From positions 1 through 24,107 of the forward strand of contig DATMDV010000171.1 of NCBI GenBank assembly GCA_035557475.1: a DNA stretch of 24,107 nucleotides, written 5' to 3'. Made by a program: the position numbers and the translations under genes. Position 1 is the first letter of the stretch; every line of letters begins with the position of its first letter. The notes under the pieces are model-generated. The model did not search any database. It was not told the DNA's origin and saw only the letters and a list, made by a program, of their open reading frames with translations. This document shows positions 15,240-22,557 of this stretch, in pieces. The stretch comes from JALOLG01 sp035557475 (GTDB lineage Bacteria > Actinomycetota > Acidimicrobiia > Acidimicrobiales > Ilumatobacteraceae).

Positions 15240-15725
15240 GTGGAGCCGAACACCCTGATCTTCGTGGATTTCCCGTCTGACGACGTCGAAGCCTGCGCCG
15301 CCTTCTACCACGACGTGTTCGGGTGGGAGGTCGAGGGCCGACCGACCGGTGTCTTCCACCGAGGCGTGCCAGGAGGTCACTTCCCGCTCGAGGACGGTTC
15401 GCCGTCACCGATCGGCAACCTCCACGTCGGCTTCTCCGACGTCGCCAACTGCCGGCCCCATCCCGACCCGGCCGGCGTCGAGCCCCGCCATCTCGCGCGC
15501 GACGGTCGTGGGGTCCGGATCTGGATCCTGGTCGGCGACGACACCGAGGACGCGATCCTCGACCGCGCCGAGCAGCACGGCGCCAAGGTGCTCTGGCGTC
15601 ACCACTACTGGGCCGAGTTCAACGGATTCAACGGCGCGTTCGAAGATCCGTGGGGCACCAACGTCGTGCTGTGGACCAAGGGCGGCGCCGACCCCGTGAT
15701 CCCGGAGGGCCACACCAGTGAGTGA
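15240..15725 (+). CDS. VOC (glyoxalase/bleomycin-resistance fold) protein lacking evident metal ligands
   Basis: 161 residues from GTG 15240 (VEPNTLIFVDFPSDDVEACAAFY). Two beta-alpha-beta-beta-beta modules are visible: the first around residues 6-66, with the VFGWEVEG and HVGFSDV strands, and the second around 92-146, ending AFEDPWGTNVVLWTK. The positions that usually hold metal ligands in VOC enzymes (first strand, start of the second module, last strand) carry Asp, Ile/Trp and Leu/Trp rather than His and Glu. It may therefore be a binding or non-metal member; this is inference from motif alignment by eye. Its stop overlaps the start of the next VOC gene by eight bases. The frame is open to 15201, but that part covers the operator region. 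Confidence 0.85.
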   Translation: MEPNTLIFVDFPSDDVEACAAFYHDVFGWEVEGRPTGVFHRGVPGGHFPLEDGSPSPIGNLHVGFSDVANCRPHPDPAGVEPRHLARDGRGVRIWILVGDDTEDAILDRAEQHGAKVLWRHHYWAEFNGFNGAFEDPWGTNVVLWTKGGADPVIPEGHTSE

Positions 15726-16188
15726 CGACCGCGTGCGTCCGGGCTCGGTGCGATGGACGCACATCGCCCTCCCCTGCACCGACATGGACCGCACCATCGA
15801 GTGGTACGAGAAGTTCACGCCGCTCGAGTTGCTCGACCGTCGCGAGGATGCCGACGGGCAGGGCGCCTGGCTCGGGCACCCCGACCAGGGCGACAAGCCG
15901 TTCATCCTCGTGCTCGTCAGCTTCTTCCGCGACCAGGACAAGGGCCCGCAACCGATCATGGCCCCGTTCGCGCACATCGGCATCGAGATGCCGAGCAAGG
16001 AGATGGTCGACGAGATCGCCGCCCGCGGCGAGCAAGCGGGATGTCTGTCGTGGCCACCGACGCAGATGCCCGACCCGATCGGCTACATCTGCGCGCTCAC
16101 CGACCCCGACGGCAACGTGATCGAGTTCTCCTACGACCAGGGCGTGTACGAAAAAGCCCAGGAGGTCTGGGGTTCGGTGGCCCGGTGA
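15718..16188 (+). CDS. VOC-family protein with His-His-Glu metal triad
   Basis: 156 residues from GTG 15718, with GGAGGG in the end of the upstream gene as ribosome-binding site. The opening strand VRWTHIALPCTDMDRTIEWYEKF holds His15, the second module opens APFAHIGIEMPS with His86, and the last strand DPDGNVIEFSYD holds Glu136. This His-His-Glu set is the metal site of FosA-like enzymes and extradiol dioxygenases within the VOC superfamily, whereas glyoxalase I has a fourth ligand that I do not see here. The reaction cannot be chosen between isomerase, dioxygenase and transferase. It overlaps both the preceding VOC gene (8 bp) and the following SnoaL-like gene (4 bp). Confidence 0.88.
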   Translation: MSDDRVRPGSVRWTHIALPCTDMDRTIEWYEKFTPLELLDRREDADGQGAWLGHPDQGDKPFILVLVSFFRDQDKGPQPIMAPFAHIGIEMPSKEMVDEIAARGEQAGCLSWPPTQMPDPIGYICALTDPDGNVIEFSYDQGVYEKAQEVWGSVAR

Positions 16189-16562
16189 CCCCTGCCGAGC
16201 GCTGCACGGCATACCTTGCGGCGTTCGCAACCGGTGACCCAGCCGCCGTCGTCGCCCACGTCAGCGAGGGTTTCGTCAACGAGCACACGGCGGCCCTCGG
16301 CAGCGGCTGCACGGGTCGCGACGAGTACGCCCGCCGGGTGCCGGGATTCCTCGCATCGATGCCGGGGCTGCGGTACGAGATCGAGGACGTCATCGCCGAT
16401 GGCGAACGCATCGTGGTCGCCTACACGCTGCACACCCGCGTCAACGACCACGACGTCGCCGTGCGCGGTGTCATGCGGTTCCGGGTCGAGGACGACCTGA
16501 TCGCCCACCGCGTCGACTACTGGGACAGCCTCGTGTTCCAGCAGCAGGCAGGTCTCGCGTGA
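16185..16562 (+). CDS. SnoaL/NTF2-like fold protein
   Basis: 125 residues from GTG 16185, overlapping the preceding TGA by four bases. The pattern is that of a SnoaL-like cone-shaped barrel: helices AERCTAYLAAFATGDPAAVVAHVSEGFVNEH (about residues 4-34), then DEYARRVPGFLASMPGLRYEIEDVIADGERIVVAYTLHTR and the strands AVRGVMRFRVEDDLIAHRVDYWDSL. Members include polyketide cyclases, steroid isomerases and limonene-epoxide hydrolases, as well as non-catalytic proteins. Candidate active-site residues are His34 and Asp115 in the DYWD segment, by position only. Its end overlaps the aldo/keto reductase start by four bases, so it is firmly part of this operon. The long frame reading in from 15753 is shadow sequence. 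Confidence 0.84.
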   Translation: MTPAERCTAYLAAFATGDPAAVVAHVSEGFVNEHTAALGSGCTGRDEYARRVPGFLASMPGLRYEIEDVIADGERIVVAYTLHTRVNDHDVAVRGVMRFRVEDDLIAHRVDYWDSLVFQQQAGLA

Positions 16563-17557
16563 GCCTGCCGACGCGACGCCTCGGGCACAGCGGCGTCGAG
16601 GTCTCGACGATCGCCTTCGGCACGATGATGTTCGGACGTTGGGGCAACACCGACGTCGACGAGTGTCATCGGATGGTCGACCGTGCGATCGAAGCGGGCA
16701 TCACGTTGTTCGACACTGCCGACATCTACGACGATGGCGCCTCCGAGACGATCCTCGGCGAGGCGTTGCGCGGCCGTCGCGACCAGGTGGTGCTGGCGAC
16801 CAAGGTCGGCAACCCGATGGGCGACGATCCACAGTGCAGCGGTCTGTCGCAGCGGTGGATCAAGCAGGCCTGCGACGACAGCCTGCGCCGGCTGCAGGTG
16901 GATCACATCGACCTCTATCAGATGCACCGACCCGATCCGGCGACCGCGATCGACGAGACGCTCACCGCATTCGACGAGCTCGTCACGGCCGGGAAGGTGG
17001 GCGCGATCGGGACGTCGACGTTCTCGGCGGCTCAGATCGACGAGATCAACCAGCGCGCCGACGAGCTCGGTGTCCCACGGCCGACGAGCGAGCAGCCGCC
17101 ATACTCGGCGCTCGCGCGTGGGATCGAGCGCGACGTGCTCGCAGCGAGCCGCCGTCACGATCTCGGCGTCATCGTCTGGGCGCCGTTGAACGGCGGATGG
17201 TTGACCGGCAAGTACCAGGGCGTCGTCGACGACACCGCGTCGCGTGCGTTACGTCAACCCGATCACTTCGATCACGGCCACGAGGCCATCCGCGTCGAGA
17301 AGCACGCGTTGGTCGGTCAGCTGACCGCCGTCGCCACCGATGCGGGCATCACGTTGAAGCAACTGGCGCTGGCCTTCGTCCTCGACGACCCGACGATCAC
17401 CGCCGCGATCATCGGCCCGCGCACGCTCGAGCAACTCGACGACCTGATCGCCACCGCCGAGCTACCGGGTGGGCTGGTGTTGCCCGCCGGCGTCCGAGAC
17501 GCGATCGACCAGGTCGTCGCCCCCGGCCGCAACGTCAACTCCGCCGACGCCGCTTGA
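16559..17557 (+). CDS. Aldo/keto reductase
   Basis: 332 residues from GTG 16559 (GTGA overlap with the previous gene). The AKR TIM-barrel is clear: TRRLGHSGVEVSTIAFGTMMFG at the start, GITLFDTADIYDDGASE with catalytic Asp52 and Tyr57, Lys82 in LATKVG, and the fourth tetrad residue His123 in YQMHRPD. The C-terminal NADPH-binding region IIGPRTLEQLDD is also present. The tetrad is therefore complete and the protein should be an active NADPH-dependent carbonyl reductase or sugar/alcohol dehydrogenase. It is the last gene of a four-gene coupled operon and ends eight bases from the stop of a convergent permease gene. The substrate is unknown; cotranscription with VOC and SnoaL-like proteins suggests a degradation product as substrate. 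Confidence 0.94.
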   Translation: MSLPTRRLGHSGVEVSTIAFGTMMFGRWGNTDVDECHRMVDRAIEAGITLFDTADIYDDGASETILGEALRGRRDQVVLATKVGNPMGDDPQCSGLSQRWIKQACDDSLRRLQVDHIDLYQMHRPDPATAIDETLTAFDELVTAGKVGAIGTSTFSAAQIDEINQRADELGVPRPTSEQPPYSALARGIERDVLAASRRHDLGVIVWAPLNGGWLTGKYQGVVDDTASRALRQPDHFDHGHEAIRVEKHALVGQLTAVATDAGITLKQLALAFVLDDPTITAAIIGPRTLEQLDDLIATAELPGGLVLPAGVRDAIDQVVAPGRNVNSADAA

Positions 17558-17565
17558 CGCAACGC

Positions 17566-18540
17566 TCAGGTCAGGCCGCGGACGAAAGGCTGCGCCAGCG
17601 CGCGCGGCTGGCGGCTCCGCGTTGCGAACACGGCCGTGATCGCGAGTGCCACGACGTACGGAAGGCTGGCTGCCAGCTGGGCGTTGATGCGGTGCCCCAA
17701 CACGGGCAACGTCTGCTGCAGGGCAAAGAAGTAGCCGAACAGCACGCAGCCGATGATCGTTCCGCGCAACGTCCACCCGCCGAAGATGACGGCGGCGATG
17801 GCGATGATGCCTTTGAGCCCGACGTGTCCCGTCGCGTAGCCCCTGATCGAGATCTGCCCCAACACCAGGACTCCGCCGCCCAGGCCGGATGCCAGCCCGG
17901 CGAACATGATCCCCTGCCGGCGGCGACGGTTCACGGAGATCCCGGACACGTCGGCGGCCTGTGGGTTCTCACCGACCGAGCGCACCTCGAGGCCCCACCG
18001 GGTGTGGAACACCAGCCACCATGCGAACGGCACGACCGGGACGATGAGGTACATCGGCCACGGCTGGCCGAATAGCGCGTCGCCGACGAGGGGGATGTCG
18101 CTGAGCAATGGCACCCGGGTCTTCTCGGCGACGCTCGTGACAGCCTCCCACCGGCTGTCGAGGAACAGCGCCAGACCGAGTACGAGCAGATTCAGCGTCA
18201 ACCCCACCACGAACTGGTCGATCGACAGCCGGTGGCTGAGGTTGGCCTGCACCAGCGCCACCACGAGCCCCGCCACGGTGGCCGTCACGAGACCCACCGC
18301 AACTGCGATCGACGGGCTGATCGACGGTGAGTTCGACACGATCTGCGCGAACGTCACACCGGCCGTGTATGCACCGCCGATCATCATCGCCTCGACCGAG
18401 ATGTTCAGCGTGCCGGCGCGCTCTGCCACCCATTCGCCGGTGGCTGCGAACGCGAGCACGATCGCGAAGCGGATCGCGGCTTCGTACATCGCGTCGGCGC
18501 CTGCGACATCGCCGACCACGTCGATGAGCGAGGCGATCAT
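17566..18540 (-). CDS. ABC transporter permease, nucleoside/BMP type (second permease)
   Basis: 324 residues from ATG 18540, which overlaps the stop of the first permease by four bases. It is a BPD_transp_2-type permease with about eight to ten hydrophobic segments. The family signature ER-x-G-x-x-NI-x-x-E-x-MM-x-x-GA is present near residues 38-57 as ERAGTLNISVEAMMIGGAY, with Ala where Gly usually follows the Glu. The VRSVGENPQAADVSGISV loop around residues 185-205 is the coupling region also found in NupQ-like proteins. It acts with the first permease as the membrane channel of the importer. Longer frames upstream (to 18771) lie over the partner gene and are not used. It is the last gene of the operon and convergent with the aldo/keto reductase. 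Confidence 0.92.
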   Translation of the reverse strand: MIASLIDVVGDVAGADAMYEAAIRFAIVLAFAATGEWVAERAGTLNISVEAMMIGGAYTAGVTFAQIVSNSPSISPSIAVAVGLVTATVAGLVVALVQANLSHRLSIDQFVVGLTLNLLVLGLALFLDSRWEAVTSVAEKTRVPLLSDIPLVGDALFGQPWPMYLIVPVVPFAWWLVFHTRWGLEVRSVGENPQAADVSGISVNRRRRQGIMFAGLASGLGGGVLVLGQISIRGYATGHVGLKGIIAIAAVIFGGWTLRGTIIGCVLFGYFFALQQTLPVLGHRINAQLAASLPYVVALAITAVFATRSRQPRALAQPFVRGLT

Positions 18541-19682
18541 GCCGGCGCTCCCCCGAGCGCCGCCGACGTCGTCGCCGCCGACGGCAGGACAGGCGTGGGA
18601 GATTCGACCGCGGCACGCCGCCGGCGGATCGCGGCGACGGCCGGCGGCACGAGCAGCGCCAACACCAACAGCGCCCGAACCACCTCGACGATCGAGCGCT
18701 CCACTCCGGTCGCGGCGAGGAAACCGGCTCCCGTGCGGAGGGAGGCGAAGACCAACGCCACCGGGATGCACACGAGCGGACGGTTACGCGCCACCAGTGC
18801 GACGAGCAGCCCCTCCCACCCGACGTTGTTGGCGAAGCCCGGGGTGTAGCGGTAGTTGGCGGCGCCACCGGCCAACATCGCGGCGCCCGCCAGGCCCGCC
18901 ATCGCTCCCCCGAACGCGAGCGCGGCGGCGCCGGAGCGCACCACCGAGATGCCAGTGCGCTGGGCGGTGCGCGGGTTCCGTCCGAGGACGCTCAGTCGGA
19001 ACCCCCAGACGGTGCGATGGAGCGCCACGCCCACCGCGACGGCCAGCAGCACGACGACCGGCACCGACCACGGGAACTCGTTGCCGAAGATGCGGATCTG
19101 GCCGATGCGGGTCGACGGATCGACCTGGGCGCTCGTCTGGACACGGTTCGGCTTGTTGGGATCGGGGTCGAGCAGAAGGAAGGTGCGGGTGAGCAAGTAG
19201 CCCGTGCCCTGCGACGCGATGAACACCAGCAGCAGCGTGCTGATGACCTCCGGCACCTTGCGCCAGTAGCGCAACAGGGCGGCCAAGCCGGCCCACAGCG
19301 CACCACCGACGAACCCGGCGATCAGCGCCGCGATCAGCGCCGCGGGTCCGCTGTTGCGGGTGGCCACGAACGTGGCGAGGGCGGTGCCGACGGCGACCTG
19401 TCCTTCCTGCCCGATGTTGACGAGTCCGGCGCGGGTCGACACGATCGCGCCGAGCGCGACCAACAACAAGGGGGCCGCATCGCCGAGCGTGCCGCCCCAC
19501 CGCCCGGATCCCCGGAAGCTGCCGTCGAGCAACGCGCTGAGTACCTTCTGCCACGGTCCGCCGGTGATGGCGATGAGCACGGCCGATGCGACGAGCGCCA
19601 GCGCGATCGACACCGCATACAGACCGAGGAGCACGACCCCCCGTCGCATGGTCGGCCCGGCCGGTCGTCGCATCGTGATCAC
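18537..19682 (-). CDS. ABC transporter permease, nucleoside/BMP type (first permease)
   Basis: 381 residues from GTG 19682, sharing four bases (GTGA) with the end of the ATPase gene; an in-frame ATG at 19673 is the main alternative. The STRAGLVNIGQEGQVAVG segment (about residues 82-99) is the first-permease signature of nucleoside/simple-sugar importers, and LGRNPRTAQRTGISV near residues 234-248 is the matching cytoplasmic coupling loop. Around eight to ten membrane segments can be traced. The last 30 or so residues are an Ala/Pro/Ser-rich tail. By comparison with BmpC/NupP-type systems, which carry purine nucleosides, the cargo may be a nucleoside-like compound, but related permeases carry sugars and autoinducers. 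Confidence 0.92.
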   Translation of the reverse strand: MITMRRPAGPTMRRGVVLLGLYAVSIALALVASAVLIAITGGPWQKVLSALLDGSFRGSGRWGGTLGDAAPLLLVALGAIVSTRAGLVNIGQEGQVAVGTALATFVATRNSGPAALIAALIAGFVGGALWAGLAALLRYWRKVPEVISTLLLVFIASQGTGYLLTRTFLLLDPDPNKPNRVQTSAQVDPSTRIGQIRIFGNEFPWSVPVVVLLAVAVGVALHRTVWGFRLSVLGRNPRTAQRTGISVVRSGAAALAFGGAMAGLAGAAMLAGGAANYRYTPGFANNVGWEGLLVALVARNRPLVCIPVALVFASLRTGAGFLAATGVERSIVEVVRALLVLALLVPPAVAAIRRRRAAVESPTPVLPSAATTSAALGGAPA

Positions 19683-21313
19683 GCGAGCGCTTCCTGCGTC
19701 GCCACACCGCCGAGCAGCAGGCCGAGGCGCTCGGAGGTGGCGTCGGCACGATCCAGTTGACCGATGGCGCGACCGCGGGACAACACGACGATGCGGTCGG
19801 ACATTTCGAGGAGCTCGTCCAGCTCGGTCGACACGAGGAGCACCGCGATCCCGGCGGCGGCCGCGGCGCGAAGGCGTGCCGTCGTGTACTCGATCGCTCC
19901 GACGTCGAGGCCACGCGTCGGCTGGGCGGCGACCAGCACCTTCGGTCGGTGACTCAGCTCACGCGCCAGCACGACGCGCTGCTGGTTGCCGCCCGAAAGG
20001 CTGCGCATCGGTGCATCGGGCGCGGCACCCTGGATCTCGAACTCCGCCATCAGCTCCTCGGCACGCCGGCGCAGGCGGGCCTTGCTGACGAAGCCGAAGC
20101 GGGCGACCGAACCAGGCCGATCGATCAGCAGGTTCTCGGCGATCGTCATGTCGAGCACGCATCCCGAGTCGTGGCGATCCTCGGGGATCACGGCCACGCC
20201 GTGACGCGCCATGCAGCCCGCGCGGCGGGTGTCGACCACGGAGCCGTCGATCGTGACGGAGCCACTGTCGAGATGGATCAGGCTCGACATCAGATCCCCG
20301 AGCTCACGCTGACCGTTGCCCTCCACACCGGCGACGCCGACGATCTCGCCCGCCCGGACCTCGATGCTCAGGTGGTCGAGCACCGCCACGCCGTCACGCA
20401 CGACGCATGCGTCCTGCACGGTCAACATCGCCGGTCGCGTATCAACCGGCGTCGCAGCCATGTCGACCGCAGGTGGCTCGACCTCCGGCGCACCCAGCTC
20501 ACCGGTCTCGGTGAGCGTGATCGCTCCCAGCGCGGCAGCGCTGGTGCGCAATGACACCTCGCGACCAACCATGGCGCGCGCCAAGGTGGCGGCCGACGCG
20601 TCGGCGGTTCGGCGCCGATCGACCACCCGGCCGTGGCGCATGATGGTGATCACGTCGGTCGCGTGCAGCACCTCGGCGAGCTTGTGGCTCACGAGCGCGA
20701 CCGCTCGGCGCTCGCGGGCGATCACCTCGCGCAGCGTGGTGAAAAGCTGCTCGCTCTCGGCGGGGGTGAGCACCGACGTCGGTTCATCGAGGATCAAGAT
20801 CGCGGGGTCGCGCCGGAGACACTTGATGAGCTCGACGCGTTGCCGCATCCCGGCCGAGAGATCGCCGACGCGCCGGTCGGGGTCGATGCCGAGACCGTAG
20901 TGCTCGGCGGTGTCGGCCACCTGCTGGCGGGCGCGCCGCCGGTCGAGGCGAGCGTGGTCACCGAGCAGGACGTTCTCCCAGACAGTCAGCGACTCGACGA
21001 GGCTCAGGTGTTGGTGGACCATGCCGATGCCCAGATCGGCGGCGGTCTGCGGGTCGTGGATCACCGTCGCCCGGCCGGCGAGGGTGATGGTGCCGTCGTC
21101 GGGTTGGACGAGCCCGATCAGGATCTTCATCAGCGTCGTCTTGCCCGCGCCGTTCTCGCCCAGGATCCCGTGGATCTGCCCGGCGTGCAGTTGCAGGTCG
21201 ACGTCGTCGCAGGCCACGACGCGGCCGTAGTGCTTGGTGATGGATGCGAGGTCGACAGCCGGGGTGGGTGCCTGAGCACCCACCCCTTCCGACGCTGTCG
21301 TCGTGACGGACAA
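19679..21313 (-). CDS. ABC transporter ATP-binding protein with two nucleotide-binding domains (nucleoside/simple-sugar type)
   Basis: About 544 residues with two ABC domains. The first (about 20-240) has Walker A GENGAGKT (52-59), Q-loop Gln101, LSAGMRQRV (from 152) and Walker B LILDEP. The second (about 285-530) has the degenerate GVEGNGQREL in place of Walker A, LSGGNQQRVVLAREL, and AAQPTRGLD in place of Walker B. This asymmetry is usual for RbsA/NupO-type ATPases, so the first domain probably does the hydrolysis (family knowledge). The start is uncertain: TTG 21313 lies two bases after the lipoprotein stop with GGGCGG upstream, while an internal GTG near 21283 is too close to its G-rich site. 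It overlaps the first permease by four bases at its end. Confidence 0.93.
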   Translation of the reverse strand: MSVTTTASEGVGAQAPTPAVDLASITKHYGRVVACDDVDLQLHAGQIHGILGENGAGKTTLMKILIGLVQPDDGTITLAGRATVIHDPQTAADLGIGMVHQHLSLVESLTVWENVLLGDHARLDRRRARQQVADTAEHYGLGIDPDRRVGDLSAGMRQRVELIKCLRRDPAILILDEPTSVLTPAESEQLFTTLREVIARERRAVALVSHKLAEVLHATDVITIMRHGRVVDRRRTADASAATLARAMVGREVSLRTSAAALGAITLTETGELGAPEVEPPAVDMAATPVDTRPAMLTVQDACVVRDGVAVLDHLSIEVRAGEIVGVAGVEGNGQRELGDLMSSLIHLDSGSVTIDGSVVDTRRAGCMARHGVAVIPEDRHDSGCVLDMTIAENLLIDRPGSVARFGFVSKARLRRRAEELMAEFEIQGAAPDAPMRSLSGGNQQRVVLARELSHRPKVLVAAQPTRGLDVGAIEYTTARLRAAAAAGIAVLLVSTELDELLEMSDRIVVLSRGRAIGQLDRADATSERLGLLLGGVATQEALA

Positions 21314-21315
21314 CC

Positions 21316-22500
21316 TCAGCCGCCCGAGTACGCCTGACCCTTGATGGCGCCGAAGGCCTCGACGAACTCGCCGGCGGCGATCTGGGCGTAGAGGTCCTCC
21401 ATCGCGGTCGCCTGTTCCGGCGTCGGGTCGCAGATCTCCGCACCCGGTTGCGGGTCGACACCGACGCGGAACACGCGCACGTCGCCCTCGTGGAACGTCC
21501 CATCGGCGATCTCCGCCAGGATCGAGTCGATGTAGTCGCCGCCGTCGAACTTCACCTGGATCTGGTAGTCGAGATCGGTGCGCTCACACGCGGTCGAGGA
21601 TCCGGCCGACATCGTGATCAGACCGTTTCCGTTGGCGATGCTCACGAGCGGCTCGTGGGCGCCGCCGAGGTACGGGTAGACAGCGTCGGCGCCGTTCGTG
21701 ATCGCGCCGTTCAGCGCCTCGGTCGCACCGGCGGTGTTGTCGAAGTCGAACGGGAACGCCCCGGTCGGGACGTAGGTCATCGTGTAGCTGTCGTCGACGG
21801 CCTTCAGCCCGAGCTCGTACGCGAGGTACGCCTCCTTCTCGAAGTTCAGGTCGCAGCACCCGATGAACGCGACGTTGTCGCCGCCCGACTCCTGCAGGAG
21901 CAGACCGGTCGCGTAGCCGGCCGAGTAGCTGATCTCGGACGAATCGTCCTGGCTCTGGGCCAGGCCCGGGTTCTCGGGATAGCCGGCGCCACAGTTGCAG
22001 TACCAGAAGATGTCGGGGTACTGGGCGATCAGGTCGGTGAGCGGATCGGCGATCTCGCTGGCACCCACGAAGATCGTGTCGACGCCCTGCTCGGCGAGGT
22101 TGGCGAGCTCGGTGGCGGCGTCCTCGGTCGTGATGTTGTCGACGACGATCGGCTCGCCGTAGCCGTTCTCCTCGGACACCGCGATGGCCTTGTCGACGAG
22201 CGCTTGGTAGTAGCCCCCGTCGTCGCGTGGTCCTGCCGCGGCGATGCCGAACACGACCGTGCCGTCACCGTTGGTGTCGAGATCGAGCGCGGCCGGTGCT
22301 TCGCCCGAAGTCGTCTCGGTCGAAGCCGGTTCCGTCGATGCCGGTTCCGTCGACACAGGCTCCGTCGAGCTCGGCTCCGTCGACGCAGGCTCGGTCGACG
22401 ACGGTTCCGTCGTTGTCGATTCCTCGTCGTCGTCGCCGCATGCCGCGGCGATCAGACTGAGTGCAGCGATCGCTGCGATGAACGACTTGGATGTTCTCAT
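21316..22500 (-). CDS. BMP-family substrate-binding lipoprotein of ABC importer
   Basis: 394 residues. The signal peptide (residues 1-20) ends in a lipobox, AAAC with Cys21, followed by a Glu/Asp cluster and a Ser-Thr-Glu-Pro repeat linker (about residues 31-65). The binding domain starts near residue 81 with VVFGIAAAGPRDDGGYYQALVDKAIA, corresponding to the G-x-x-D-x-G-FN opening of BMP/PnrA proteins, and continues with GVDTIFVGASEIADPL, YSAGYATGLLLQESGGDNVAFIGCCD and GADAVYPYLGG. BMP proteins bind purine nucleosides in characterised cases. ATG 22500 has GGGGAG at 22505-22510. Cysteines at 168, 170, 215 and 216 are notable for an exported protein. It lies 57 bp behind the Rieske oxygenase gene, probably on the same transcript. 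Confidence 0.9.
   Translation of the reverse strand: MRTSKSFIAAIAALSLIAAACGDDDEESTTTEPSSTEPASTEPSSTEPVSTEPASTEPASTETTSGEAPAALDLDTNGDGTVVFGIAAAGPRDDGGYYQALVDKAIAVSEENGYGEPIVVDNITTEDAATELANLAEQGVDTIFVGASEIADPLTDLIAQYPDIFWYCNCGAGYPENPGLAQSQDDSSEISYSAGYATGLLLQESGGDNVAFIGCCDLNFEKEAYLAYELGLKAVDDSYTMTYVPTGAFPFDFDNTAGATEALNGAITNGADAVYPYLGGAHEPLVSIANGNGLITMSAGSSTACERTDLDYQIQVKFDGGDYIDSILAEIADGTFHEGDVRVFRVGVDPQPGAEICDPTPEQATAMEDLYAQIAAGEFVEAFGAIKGQAYSGG
22306..22410 (-). repeat. 15-bp tandem coding repeats (S-T-E-P linker of the lipoprotein)
   Basis: Seven imperfect 15-bp units encode successive five-residue units of the form x-S-T-E-P, forming a flexible spacer between the lipid anchor and the binding domain. 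The units differ at third positions and at one residue (Ala, Ser, Val), so they are old or under protein-level selection. Copy number may vary between strains. Confidence 0.8.
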
Positions 22501-22557
22501 GGTTCTCCCCGGGTCCTTTTCTTGATGTCGGTCGTGTCTTGAGATTCGGTCGGATGC

